A DNA stretch of 21,979 bases from Actinomycetota bacterium (GCA_009699765.1 WLNN01000007.1:1-21979); one strand, 5' to 3'. Positions 1 to 9,713 are shown, numbered from the stretch's first letter. Made by a program: numbers and translations. The notes: generated by a model not told the origin, from the letters alone.

Positions 1-3176
<3,176 letters not shown>

Positions 3177-3178
3177 TC

Positions 3179-4267
3179 ATGTTAGTTGGCGTACCTAAAG
3201 AGATTAAAGTTCTTGAAGCAAGAGTCGCATTAACTCCAGAAGGTGTTTCAGAGTTTATTCGTGCGGGTCATCAGGTTGTAATTGAAAAGGGAGCAGGTAC
3301 AGGCTCATCCATCACCGATGCACAGTATGTGGATGCGGGAGCAAAGATCGAAGCCGATGTTGAGAAAATATGGCGCGATGCGGAGATGATTCTTAAAGTT
3401 AAGGAACCAATTGAAGTTGAATATCCGAGACTGCGCGAAGGACAAATACTTTTCACCTACCTTCATTTAGCGGCAGGTAAAGCGTGCACCGATGCACTTC
3501 TCAAGAGCGGCACTACGGCTATTGCGTATGAGACCGTAGAGCTAAATGGAACACTTCCTTTATTAGCGCCCATGTCAGAAGTTGCAGGGCGACTAGCAAC
3601 ACAAGTGGGAGCAACTGCGTTGCAAAAACCTAATGGTGGCCGTGGTGTTTTACTCGGAGGCGTTCCAGGCGTCGCTCCTGGCAAAGTTGTTGTAATCGGC
3701 GGTGGCGTAGCTGGTCTCAATGCCGCAGTTATTGCAATGGGAATGGGCGCGGATGTAACAATTCTTGATCGCTCGCTTCCACGCCTTGCATACATTGACA
3801 CTATCTACCAAGGAAGAATCAAAACGCTCGCTTCTACTTTTGCAGCGATAGATCGAGAAATTAAGACTGCTGATTTGGTAGTCGGTGCTGTGTTGGTTCA
3901 TGGAGCGAAGGCTCCGAAATTGGTCAGCAACGAACAAGTTAAAGGTATGAAACCTGGCGCGGTACTAGTCGATATTGCCATCGATCAAGGTGGCTGCTTC
4001 GAAGATTCGAAAGCGACCACTCACGCAGAGCCAACCTTTATGGTTCATGATGCAATTTTCTACTGTGTAGCAAATATGCCTGGCGCAGTCCCGGTGGCAT
4101 CTACTTATGCGCTAACAAATGCAACCCTTCCTTACGCTCTCGCTCTCGCCAACTTTGGGTGGGAAGAGGCTCTCGCTAAAGATCCTGCACTAGCGAAGGG
4201 GCTAAATGTGCATGCAGGAAAGATTCGCTATGAAGCAGTTGCATTAGCCCATGGCTATTCAATGTAA
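3179..4267 (+). CDS. ald: alanine dehydrogenase
   Basis: Alanine dehydrogenase interconverts L-alanine and pyruvate plus ammonia with NAD(H). Residues known as catalytic or substrate-binding in the M. tuberculosis enzyme are all visible: Arg15 in VLEARVALTP, Lys75 in KVKEP, His96 in TYLHLAAGK, and the Asp in VDIAIDQGG (residue 269). The Rossmann glycine motif GGGVAGLN is at 174-181, and YCVANMPGAVP is a further family signature. At 362 aa it is close to the usual length of about 370. The ATG lies 2 nt after the pyrG stop with no good Shine-Dalgarno of its own, so translational coupling to pyrG is probable. In M. tuberculosis the slot between pyrG and xerD holds a Nudix hydrolase rather than ald. 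Confidence 0.96.
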   Translation: MLVGVPKEIKVLEARVALTPEGVSEFIRAGHQVVIEKGAGTGSSITDAQYVDAGAKIEADVEKIWRDAEMILKVKEPIEVEYPRLREGQILFTYLHLAAGKACTDALLKSGTTAIAYETVELNGTLPLLAPMSEVAGRLATQVGATALQKPNGGRGVLLGGVPGVAPGKVVVIGGGVAGLNAAVIAMGMGADVTILDRSLPRLAYIDTIYQGRIKTLASTFAAIDREIKTADLVVGAVLVHGAKAPKLVSNEQVKGMKPGAVLVDIAIDQGGCFEDSKATTHAEPTFMVHDAIFYCVANMPGAVPVASTYALTNATLPYALALANFGWEEALAKDPALAKGLNVHAGKIRYEAVALAHGYSM

Positions 4268-4281
4268 TGATGAAATAGTTC

Positions 4282-5205
4282 ATGGCTATTTCGTGTGAAA
4301 TTGCGTTGGCAACATACCTAGATCATCTTCGCATCGAACGAGGTTTAGCTGCCAACTCGATTGAGAGTTATAAGCGGGATCTTGATCGTTTCAACGGCCT
4401 CTTAATCCATAGAAATTTAGCTTTCGAATCGCTTTCCGAAGAAGATATCTCCTCGATTATCGGAGAACTCACCCAATCCGGTTTGGCTCCCACCTCAGTC
4501 AATAGATTTATCTCAGCTATCAAGGGGTTCTATAAATACTGTGGTGTCGAGTATTCAATAAAAACTCCACTTGCCGACATCAATCAATTCAAGATTGCTC
4601 GCCGATTACCCAAGGCTTTATCTGTAGAAGAGGTCGCAACGCTGATTGAGTCTGTAACTAATCCTGCTGATCCGACATCTCTGCGCGATAAAGCAATCTT
4701 AGAAATTCTTTACGGTACCGGGGCGCGAGTCGCCGAACTAGTGGGTATCGATATCAATGACATTAGTAAAGACAAGTTCGATGGCGAAGAGATTACGATA
4801 TTAAAACTAACTGGAAAGGGCTCTAAGGAGAGACTCGTTCCAATTGGAAAGTTCGCCCTTAAAGCGCTCGAGGATTATTTGGTGAGATTACGCCCAGGTT
4901 TATTGGCTAAAAATTCGCATAACGAACGAGCTCTTTTTTTGAACTCCAGAGGCTCGCGCCTCTCTCGACAATCTGCGTGGACAACAGTTCTTAGAGCAGC
5001 AGAAGCATCTGGATTGAAAGGCAGAGTTTCGCCTCACGTATTTCGCCATTCATATGCAACTCATCTTTTAGATGGGGGCGCTGATATCCGTGTTGTTCAA
5101 GAATTATTGGGACATGCATCTGTGACGACAACACAGATTTATACGCTCGTAACAATAGATAAGGTGCGCGAAAGTTACAGTCTCGCGCACCCTCGTTCTC
5201 ATTGA
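4282..5205 (+). CDS. xerD: tyrosine recombinase XerD
   Basis: Site-specific tyrosine recombinase, probably resolving chromosome dimers at dif with XerC. The N-terminal SAM-like core-binding domain spans about residues 5-95 (YLDHLRIERGLAANSIESY). The catalytic domain has the full set: Arg149 (GTGARVAEL), Lys179 (TGKGSKERLVP), His252 and Arg255 (HVFRH), His278 (LLGHAS) and nucleophile Tyr287 (QIYTLV). At 307 aa it is normal length. The XerD rather than XerC name rests on position, since xerD sits between pyrG and parA/scpA in other Actinobacteria. The start ATG at 4282 lacks a clear ribosome binding site and lies 14 nt after ald. The 3' end carries a perfect 9-bp inverted repeat and abuts a convergent gene. 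Confidence 0.93.
   Translation: MAISCEIALATYLDHLRIERGLAANSIESYKRDLDRFNGLLIHRNLAFESLSEEDISSIIGELTQSGLAPTSVNRFISAIKGFYKYCGVEYSIKTPLADINQFKIARRLPKALSVEEVATLIESVTNPADPTSLRDKAILEILYGTGARVAELVGIDINDISKDKFDGEEITILKLTGKGSKERLVPIGKFALKALEDYLVRLRPGLLAKNSHNERALFLNSRGSRLSRQSAWTTVLRAAEASGLKGRVSPHVFRHSYATHLLDGGADIRVVQELLGHASVTTTQIYTLVTIDKVRESYSLAHPRSH
5163..5191. repeat. perfect 9-bp inverted repeat inside the xerD 3' end
   Basis: GGTGCGCGA at 5163-5171 is the exact reverse complement of TCGCGCACC at 5183-5191, with an 11-nt loop. It lies in the last codons of xerD, within 30 nt of the convergent boundary with the next gene. It would form a strong hairpin in transcripts from either strand. It may help end transcription from both sides, but there is no directly adjacent U-tract. 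Confidence 0.75.
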
Positions 5206-5217
5206 GAACAATTTATC
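5195..5217 (+). terminator. possible weak intrinsic terminator of the ald-xerD unit
   Basis: GTTCTC (5195-5200) and GAGAAC (5204-5209) form a 6-bp stem with a 3-nt loop overlapping the xerD stop codon. A T-rich run, AATTTATCTTTT, follows. The stem is short. It may act together with the stronger hairpin at 5163-5191 just upstream, in the 14-bp gap between two convergent genes. Confidence 0.35.
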
Positions 5218-5219
5218 TT

Positions 5220-5630
5220 TTAGAGACCTCGAAGACGTCGAGCAAGAATGCTCTGTTCGCCCTTTGATTCGAGATCAGCAATGATTACAGCAAGTGATTC
5301 GCGGACAATGCGGCCTCGATCGACTGCAAGACCTAAATCTCCGCGCAACATAAGTCGAGCTTGATCTAAATCAAAAAGTTCATCGGGGGATAGGTAGACA
5401 GTTATTTTCTCATCATGGCGTTCGCGGCCTGAAGGCGACTTATCAGCCTGCGTGACGCGACGACGTGGAATTGATCGAACACCTTTCTTACTTTTCGGTG
5501 CCGAAGATGTTACTGGAGCCGCTACAGGCGCTTGGTTTGGTTCAGCAACTACTTCACGAACTGCAGAAAGTGAAGGAGCGCTATTGCGAAAGAGTTCATC
5601 GGCTCCTGGCAAGCTGGCTCTACGTGTCAT
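5220..5630 (-). CDS. ribbon-helix-helix-like protein paired with ParA
   Basis: A 136-aa protein of unproven function. Residues 1-70 are Pro/Ala/Ser-rich and basic (RSIPRRRVTQ) and look disordered. The C-terminal half looks like a ribbon-helix-helix DNA-binding fold: strand KITVYL (75-80), a first helix after SPDELFDLDQARLM, and a second helix from RGRIVRESLAVIIADLESKG (about 105-124). I recall similar hypothetical proteins beside parA in other Actinobacteria but no assigned function. Its ATG overlaps the parA stop by 4 nt (ATGA), which implies tight coexpression. By analogy with ParA partners that use RHH folds (ParG, Omega), it could be the DNA-binding partner of the upstream ATPase. That role is inference. 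Confidence 0.8.
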   Translation of the reverse strand: MTRRASLPGADELFRNSAPSLSAVREVVAEPNQAPVAAPVTSSAPKSKKGVRSIPRRRVTQADKSPSGRERHDEKITVYLSPDELFDLDQARLMLRGDLGLAVDRGRIVRESLAVIIADLESKGEQSILARRLRGL

Positions 5631-6511
5631 CGTGCACCTCCTCGTGCAATAAGTTCTCGAGCAAGTCGACGGTAAGACTGTGCTCCGGCTGAAGATGTTG
5701 CATAAGCAGTGATTGGCTCACCCGCAACTGTTGATTCTGAAAACCGAATTGATTTTGAAATGAGAGTGTCAAAGACCATTCCTGGGTGGCCTTCGATGAT
5801 TCTCGAGATTACCTCACGGTTATGCAGAGTCTTCTTGTCGAACATCGTTGCGATTATTCCAACTAGCTTTAGTTCTGGGTTGTAGACCTCACGAACTTTG
5901 CCAATATTCTCTGAGAGCTCGATAAAACCGTGCATCGCAAAGTTTTCGCACTGCATTGGAACAATAATTTCATCTGATGCAACTAATGCGTTGATAGCAA
6001 GGCGACCCATGGTTGGCTGACAGTCGATCAATATAACGTCGTACTCATTACGCAAAGGTGCGAGCGCCTTCTTCAAATACAAGTGACCGGAAATATCGCT
6101 AGAAAGTTTCATTTCGATTCCTACGAGATCTTTATTCGCAGGCAAGAAGTCCAAGTTGGCAACGGATGATTTCAAAACGATTTCATCAATATTTGCTTCG
6201 GGCGAAAGAAGCGCGTAATAGACCGTGTTTTCAAGAGGCAATCGGTGCGCGTTAACTCCAAGTCCAAGTGATAATCCACCTTGAGGATCGAAATCTACGA
6301 GCAATACGCGGCGGCCAAGTTCTGCGAGAGCGGCGCCTAAACTAATTGTGGTTGTTGTTTTACCAACGCCGCCTTTCTGATTGAAGATAGAGATGACCTT
6401 TGCCTGACCATGTTCGGTGATTGGAGCTGGAACAGGGAAATTCTCTGCCTTGCCTCCAAAGAGAGAGCTGGCAGTTACTACATCTTTTTCAAATGTCGAT
6501 TTAGCGTTCAA
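5627..6511 (-). CDS. parA: ParA-family ATPase (orphan ParA, PldP-like)
   Basis: A ParA/MinD-type Walker ATPase, which normally positions DNA or protein cargo through dimerisation on the nucleoid. The deviant Walker A KGGVGKTT is at residues 46-53 counted from the start used here. It is followed by VLLVDFDPQGGLSLGLG (switch), VILIDCQPTMG (Walker B region) and VPMQCENFAMHG. Position between xerD and scpA matches the actinobacterial PldP/Rv1708 orphan ParA rather than the oriC ParAB pair, and no parB is adjacent. I chose TTG 6511 because AAAGAGG (6520-6526 on the minus strand) lies 8 nt upstream. Longer frames from ATG 6559 or 6616 lack such a site, and the longest would overlap scpA. The resulting protein is 294 aa. 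Here the gene runs divergently from scpA. The RHH partner gene is translationally overlapped downstream. Confidence 0.92.
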   Translation of the reverse strand: MNAKSTFEKDVVTASSLFGGKAENFPVPAPITEHGQAKVISIFNQKGGVGKTTTTISLGAALAELGRRVLLVDFDPQGGLSLGLGVNAHRLPLENTVYYALLSPEANIDEIVLKSSVANLDFLPANKDLVGIEMKLSSDISGHLYLKKALAPLRNEYDVILIDCQPTMGRLAINALVASDEIIVPMQCENFAMHGFIELSENIGKVREVYNPELKLVGIIATMFDKKTLHNREVISRIIEGHPGMVFDTLISKSIRFSESTVAGEPITAYATSSAGAQSYRRLARELIARGGAR

Positions 6512-6519
6512 GCGGCAAA

Positions 6520-6526
6520 CCTCTTT
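6520..6526 (-). promoter_or_regulatory. Shine-Dalgarno that decides the parA start
   Basis: On the minus strand the sequence AAAGAGG lies 8 nt before the TTG at 6511. It is the best ribosome binding site in the divergent region and supports a shorter ParA that does not overlap scpA. Confidence 0.6.
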
Positions 6527-6531
6527 CTCAA

Positions 6532-6560
6532 TTGGCGCGACTCTACGCGGGATATACATA
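6532..6560. promoter_or_regulatory. candidate overlapping divergent promoters for parA and scpA
   Basis: Only 80 bp separate the parA and scpA starts. The plus strand has TTGGCG (6532-6537) and TATACA (6553-6558), a short 15-bp spacer. The minus strand reads TATATC across 6550-6555 with a loose TTGG-type element about 16-17 bp upstream of it. The same AT-rich patch could serve as -10 for both directions. The matches are partial. Confidence 0.25.
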
Positions 6561-6591
6561 AAGTGGCAACTAGACCAAGTAAGGTTCGCGC

Positions 6592-7605
6592 GTGGATATT
6601 CTCGAAGGTGTGGCACCTATAGGCGATGAGCCTCTGGTTGAGCCTACGCCGGAAGCCGTGGCCGCCAAGAGCGGGGCTTTTAGCGTCCATCTAGATAATT
6701 TTGATGGCCCATTCGACCTGCTCCTTCAACTGATTTCTCGCCACAAACTAGATATCACCGAGGTATCGCTGAGCCTTGTTACCGATGAATTCATCTCCTT
6801 TATTCGAGCCCTAGAGGCTTCTGGAGAGGGATGGCGCTTGGATCAAGCAACAGAGTTCCTCGTGATCGCAGCAACCCTGCTCGACCTTAAAGCTGCTCGA
6901 CTCTTGCCAAGTGGTGAGATCGAGGATGAAGAAGACCTGGCACTTCTTGAAGCTCGAGATATTCTCTTTGCACGTCTGCTTCAGTATCGCGCTTTTAAGG
7001 AGATTGCGGCCAATTTCCAGGAGGCGATCTTTGCTGCAGATAAATCCTTCCCTCGTGTCGTTGCACTCGATGCCGCCCTCTCAAACTTGTTGCCTGAGGT
7101 CTTGATCGGGGTCGGGCCGGAGCGCTTTGCCGCCATCGCAGACCGGGTTTTAACCCCTAAGACAGTTCCTCTGGTCGCCGTAGAACACCTTCACAGCGCC
7201 CTTGTGAGCGTCGCTGAGGAGTCACGGCTAGTTGTTGAGGCCTTGCGAAAAGGTCGAACGCTCAGCTTTAGATCCCTTATCGCTGAGGCGGATTCCACAC
7301 TTGTGGTTGTAGCTCGCTTCCTGGCCCTGCTCGATCTCTACCGCCAAGGCGCTCTACGCTTCGAACAGGTAATGGCGTTAGGCGAACTTCAGATTAGCTG
7401 GGTCGGCTCGGATGAGGGTGAAATTCTTGCATCTTCCGAATTTGATATCCCCGTTGGAGATGAATTCTCTGAGGATGGTTCGGAAGTAGAGCAATCTGAA
7501 GTTGAGGTTGAGGGTTTAGCAAGCAAAAACTATCAAGTAGACAATGAGAGTCTTTCAACGCTGAGCGTCGAAGGTGCCGATGAAGAGGATGGCGAAAATG
7601 GATAA
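6592..7605 (+). CDS. scpA: segregation and condensation protein ScpA
   Basis: ScpA is the kleisin subunit that bridges SMC heads in bacterial condensin. The N-terminal kleisin signature FSVHLDNFDGPFDLLLQLI plus DITEVSLSLVTDEF is at about residues 30-65. A central helical part follows (EFLVIAATLLDLKAARLLP). The C-terminal winged-helix region is about 210-272. The last 64 residues are an acidic extension with 22 Asp/Glu and a single Lys, making the protein 337 aa against a usual length of about 250-280. The start is GTG 6592, preceded by TAAGG 7 nt upstream. Its stop lies inside the scpB start region, giving translational coupling. Base composition is clearly more GC-rich than in recN or parA. 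Confidence 0.94.
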   Translation: MDILEGVAPIGDEPLVEPTPEAVAAKSGAFSVHLDNFDGPFDLLLQLISRHKLDITEVSLSLVTDEFISFIRALEASGEGWRLDQATEFLVIAATLLDLKAARLLPSGEIEDEEDLALLEARDILFARLLQYRAFKEIAANFQEAIFAADKSFPRVVALDAALSNLLPEVLIGVGPERFAAIADRVLTPKTVPLVAVEHLHSALVSVAEESRLVVEALRKGRTLSFRSLIAEADSTLVVVARFLALLDLYRQGALRFEQVMALGELQISWVGSDEGEILASSEFDIPVGDEFSEDGSEVEQSEVEVEGLASKNYQVDNESLSTLSVEGADEEDGENG

Positions 7606-8260
7606 CCAGATCAGTGATCAGAATTCAGATTCTGCAGCAGGGCTCGTGAGCGAGAATGTGATAAGTGAGCCCGCCTCTGAGCCTACCGATGGCCAACTCT
7701 CTCACGTATATGACGCCGCTACCTTGGGACGCTCAATTGAGGCTATTTTGATGGTCGTAGATGAGCCAGTTACCGAGCTAACGCTGGCCTCAGTTCTGAA
7801 AGTTACCGTGGATCAGATTGTCGATGCCCTCGAGAGATTACAGGGCTCATATCAAGACCGTGGATTCTCGCTCAAGGCGATTAATGGGGGATGGCGGTTC
7901 TACTCCTCACCAGATTTCAGCGCTGCAGTGGAGAAATTTGTCCTAGACGGTCAGCAGAATCGCCTTACTCAGGCAGCTCTTGAGACCTTGGCTGTGGTTG
8001 CCTACCGTCAGCCAATATCTCGCGCCAGAGTTTCAGCGATTCGCGGGGTCAATGTCGAAGCAGTTATGAAGACGCTGATTACACGTGGTTTGGTTGATGA
8101 GTTTGGAGTCGAGAACGAGACCGGGGCTATCCTCTATAAGACCACGAGCTATTTCTTGGAGCGTCTGGGCCTAAATCGAATACAAGATCTTCCGCCTCTA
8201 GCGCCACATCTGCCTGATATCGACGGGCTAGATGAAATACTCGATTCGCTCACTGACTAA
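7598..8260 (+). CDS. scpB: segregation and condensation protein ScpB
   Basis: ScpB dimers bind ScpA in the SMC-ScpAB complex. Two winged-helix domains are visible: the first around GRSIEAILMVVDEPV to FVLDGQQN, the second around LTQAALETLAVVAYRQPISRARV to YKTTSYFLERLGL, with RGVNVEAVMKTLITRGLV between. The start is ATG 7598, chosen over in-frame GTG 7574 and ATGs at 7580 and 7589 because AAGAGG lies 9 nt upstream. It overlaps the scpA end by 8 nt. The protein is 220 aa. The first 37 residues are polar and acidic and probably disordered, echoing the acidic ScpA tail. Confidence 0.94.
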   Translation: MDNQISDQNSDSAAGLVSENVISEPASEPTDGQLSHVYDAATLGRSIEAILMVVDEPVTELTLASVLKVTVDQIVDALERLQGSYQDRGFSLKAINGGWRFYSSPDFSAAVEKFVLDGQQNRLTQAALETLAVVAYRQPISRARVSAIRGVNVEAVMKTLITRGLVDEFGVENETGAILYKTTSYFLERLGLNRIQDLPPLAPHLPDIDGLDEILDSLTD

Positions 8261-8322
8261 TCCTTCAGGTACTCTCTCCCATGTAGCCCGGGCGTACTGG
8301 CCTGCATACGCTGACTGTCGTT

Positions 8323-8352
8323 AATGGATAGCCGCAGAATGGATAAACTCAA
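8323..8352 (+). promoter_or_regulatory. candidate promoter giving a leaderless rluB mRNA
   Basis: The 92-bp scpB-rluB gap has no ribosome binding site before ATG 8353. A -10-like GATAAA at 8342-8347 ends 5 nt before the ATG, so transcription could begin at the start codon itself. An exact 8-bp direct repeat AATGGATA occurs at 8323-8330 and 8338-8345. No convincing -35 is seen. Confidence 0.3.
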
Positions 8353-9069
8353 ATGGCTGAAATTCGCCTCAATAAAATAATCGCAGATGCTGGCGTCACC
8401 TCTCGCAGGGGAGCCGATGACTTGATCATCTCCGGACGGGTCATGGTTGATGGCCGCGTAATTCGTGAACTAGGCGCAAAATATGACCCTGAAAAGGTTA
8501 TAGTAGAAGTTGATAGTGAGACAATTAATTCTCAAATGACTAAGACTTATCTTGCACTTCATAAACCTAGAGGAGTTCTGTCAACCATGTTCGACCCCGA
8601 AGGACGGGCTTCATTAGCAGACTTCATTGACTTGCGTACGGAGCGCTTATTTCACGTCGGAAGACTCGATAAGGAGTCGGAGGGTCTGATTTTATTGACC
8701 AACGATGGTGATCTCACCTTCCGGGCAACCCACCCATCTTATGGTTTAGAGAAGACCTACATCATTGAATTCGAGGGTAAGTTGCCTCAGGGGATAGAGA
8801 AGACTCTGCGCAACGGAGTTGAGCTAGAGGATGGAATGGCCCGAGTTTTGGATTACAAACAGCTCTCCCCAACTTGGCTTGAGGTCACAATCCACGAGGG
8901 CCGATATCACATCATCCGCCGCTTAATGGAGGCAATTGATGTCGAAGTTTTGAGATTGATTCGAACCAAATTCGGCCCAATCTCTCTTGGTGAAACGCTT
9001 GAAGGAAGATGGCGCGATCTCAATGACGGTGAGTTGCTAAGTTTGCAAAAGGCTTTAGATTTAAAGTAA
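8353..9069 (+). CDS. rluB: RsuA/RluB-family pseudouridine synthase
   Basis: The enzyme isomerises a uridine in rRNA to pseudouridine. An S4 RNA-binding domain is at residues 2-50 (IRLNKIIADAGVTSRRGADDLI). The catalytic domain follows, with the nucleophile Asp106 in GRLDKESEGLILLTNDGDL and the later motifs YIIEF, GRYHIIRR and RLIRTKFGPISLG. The length of 238 aa is normal. The RluB name, rather than RsuA, E or F, rests on the scpB-rluB-cmk neighbourhood, so the exact rRNA site is not certain. No Shine-Dalgarno precedes the ATG. The first codons are AT-rich compared with scpB. Confidence 0.9.
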   Translation: MAEIRLNKIIADAGVTSRRGADDLIISGRVMVDGRVIRELGAKYDPEKVIVEVDSETINSQMTKTYLALHKPRGVLSTMFDPEGRASLADFIDLRTERLFHVGRLDKESEGLILLTNDGDLTFRATHPSYGLEKTYIIEFEGKLPQGIEKTLRNGVELEDGMARVLDYKQLSPTWLEVTIHEGRYHIIRRLMEAIDVEVLRLIRTKFGPISLGETLEGRWRDLNDGELLSLQKALDLK

Positions 9070-9089
9070 TAAATCGATAGTGAGGCGAT

Positions 9090-9212
9090 ATGCCTATATA
9101 TCTATTTATCTATTTTCTATTCTTCAAACATGAAAATATGGTTTTATCGATATTTATGCGCTCAGAAAAGATATCTAAAAGTTTATTTGTCGATATTATG
9201 CAAAGGTTCTAG
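9090..9212 (+). CDS. possible 40-aa small ORF with hydrophobic N-terminus
   Basis: In the AT-rich gap after rluB, an ATG at 9090 opens a 40-codon frame ending at TAG 9210-9212. GAGG sits at 9082-9085, 4 nt upstream, which is closer than ideal. The N-terminus MPIYLFIYFLFF is strongly hydrophobic and the remainder is polar and basic (RSEKISKS), so it could be a one-pass small membrane protein or a leader peptide. It includes one arm of an inverted repeat and may simply be a chance frame in noncoding DNA. I recognise no homologue. Confidence 0.2.
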   Translation: MPIYLFIYFLFFKHENMVLSIFMRSEKISKSLFVDIMQRF

Positions 9213-9284
9213 ATCTGGAAGTGAAGTTCAATTCGGAAGATGTCAAGAGAAATTCTTCATAAGCGTTAGATAGATAAATAGATA
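9099..9284. repeat. 15-bp perfect inverted repeat bounding an AT-rich block
   Basis: TATCTATTTATCTAT at 9099-9113 is the exact reverse complement of ATAGATAAATAGATA at 9270-9284. The 156 bp between them are AT-rich. The arms consist of TATC/TATT units. No clear target-site duplication flanks the block. It could be a long-range RNA stem, paired protein sites or a remnant of an inserted element. Confidence 0.75.
9144..9201 (+). repeat. direct repeat TTATCGATATT-TATGC, two copies
   Basis: TTATCGATATTTATGC at 9144-9159 recurs as TTGTCGATATTATGC at 9187-9201, with one substitution and one deletion, spaced 43 bp (about four helical turns). The 11-mer TTATCGATATT also occurs exactly at 10811-10821 before cmk-der. 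It contains the palindrome TATCGATA. Confidence 0.5.
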
Positions 9285-9290
9285 AAACGT

Positions 9291-9302
9291 TATAAATATA
9301 TT
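9291..9302 (+). promoter_or_regulatory. candidate -10 region for aroH-tyrA
   Basis: TATAAATATATT includes TATAAA (9291-9296) and TATATT (9297-9302, five of six to TATAAT). Transcription would start around 9303-9310, leaving a very short leader before the AGAGG site at 9315. No good -35 is visible. Confidence 0.35.
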
Positions 9303-9324
9303 AGCGAGAATGAAAGAGGTGGGT

Positions 9325-9699
9325 ATGATTACTCCCATGTCAGTGCGCGCAATCCGTGGAGCAGTTCAGGTAGAGGCCAATACCGCAGAGGCGATAGCCG
9401 CTGGCACGAAAGAGCTCTTGGCTGAGATCCTGCGAAGCAATGCGGTCAGCGTGGATTCTGTAATCTCAGTCCTTCTAACTGCCACCCCTGATCTCAATGC
9501 GGCATTTCCTGCAGCCGCTGCCCGTGAGGTGGGATTTGAATCTACCCCCTTGCTCTGCGCAGTAGAAATCGATGTTGTAGGTGCGCTACCTAGGGTCGTT
9601 CGGGCGCTAGCGACCGTTGAGACCGAATTGTCATCAAAGGAAATCTCTCATATCTACCTCGGAGGAGCTAAAGCTCTACGCCGGGATATCGCTCAGTAA
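9325..9699 (+). CDS. aroH: chorismate mutase, AroH class
   Basis: The enzyme converts chorismate to prephenate, the branch point toward Tyr and Phe. It resembles the trimeric AroH fold of Bacillus subtilis rather than the helical AroQ type. Counterparts of the known active-site residues are all visible: Arg in RAIRGAV (Arg7), Arg in AAAAREVGF (Arg63), Glu in CAVEIDV (Glu78), Arg in RVVRALATVETE (Arg90) and Tyr in HIYLGGAKALRRD (Tyr108). AGAGGTGGG at 9315-9323 favours ATG 9325 (124 aa). An upstream in-frame ATG at 9310 could be used on a leaderless transcript, and the ATG at 9337 fits the usual N-terminus. The gene lies 14 nt before tyrA, which uses its product. Confidence 0.93.
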   Translation: MITPMSVRAIRGAVQVEANTAEAIAAGTKELLAEILRSNAVSVDSVISVLLTATPDLNAAFPAAAAREVGFESTPLLCAVEIDVVGALPRVVRALATVETELSSKEISHIYLGGAKALRRDIAQ

Positions 9700-9713
9700 A
9701 GGGCGAAGAAGAG

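Noticed and set aside
3463..3801. Antisense 112-codon frame opposite ald
   Set aside because: Low-complexity Pro/Thr/Ala content produced by the opposite strand of the NAD-binding region; no supporting signals.
9083..9095. AGGC-GATAT-GCCT dyad as an rluB terminator
   Set aside because: Only a 4-bp stem; the T-rich sequence after it is diffuse, so termination is not supported. It also overlaps the small ORF start.
9099..9284. MITE-like mobile element
   Set aside because: Terminal repeats are short TATC/TATT units and no target-site duplication is visible; kept as a repeat only.
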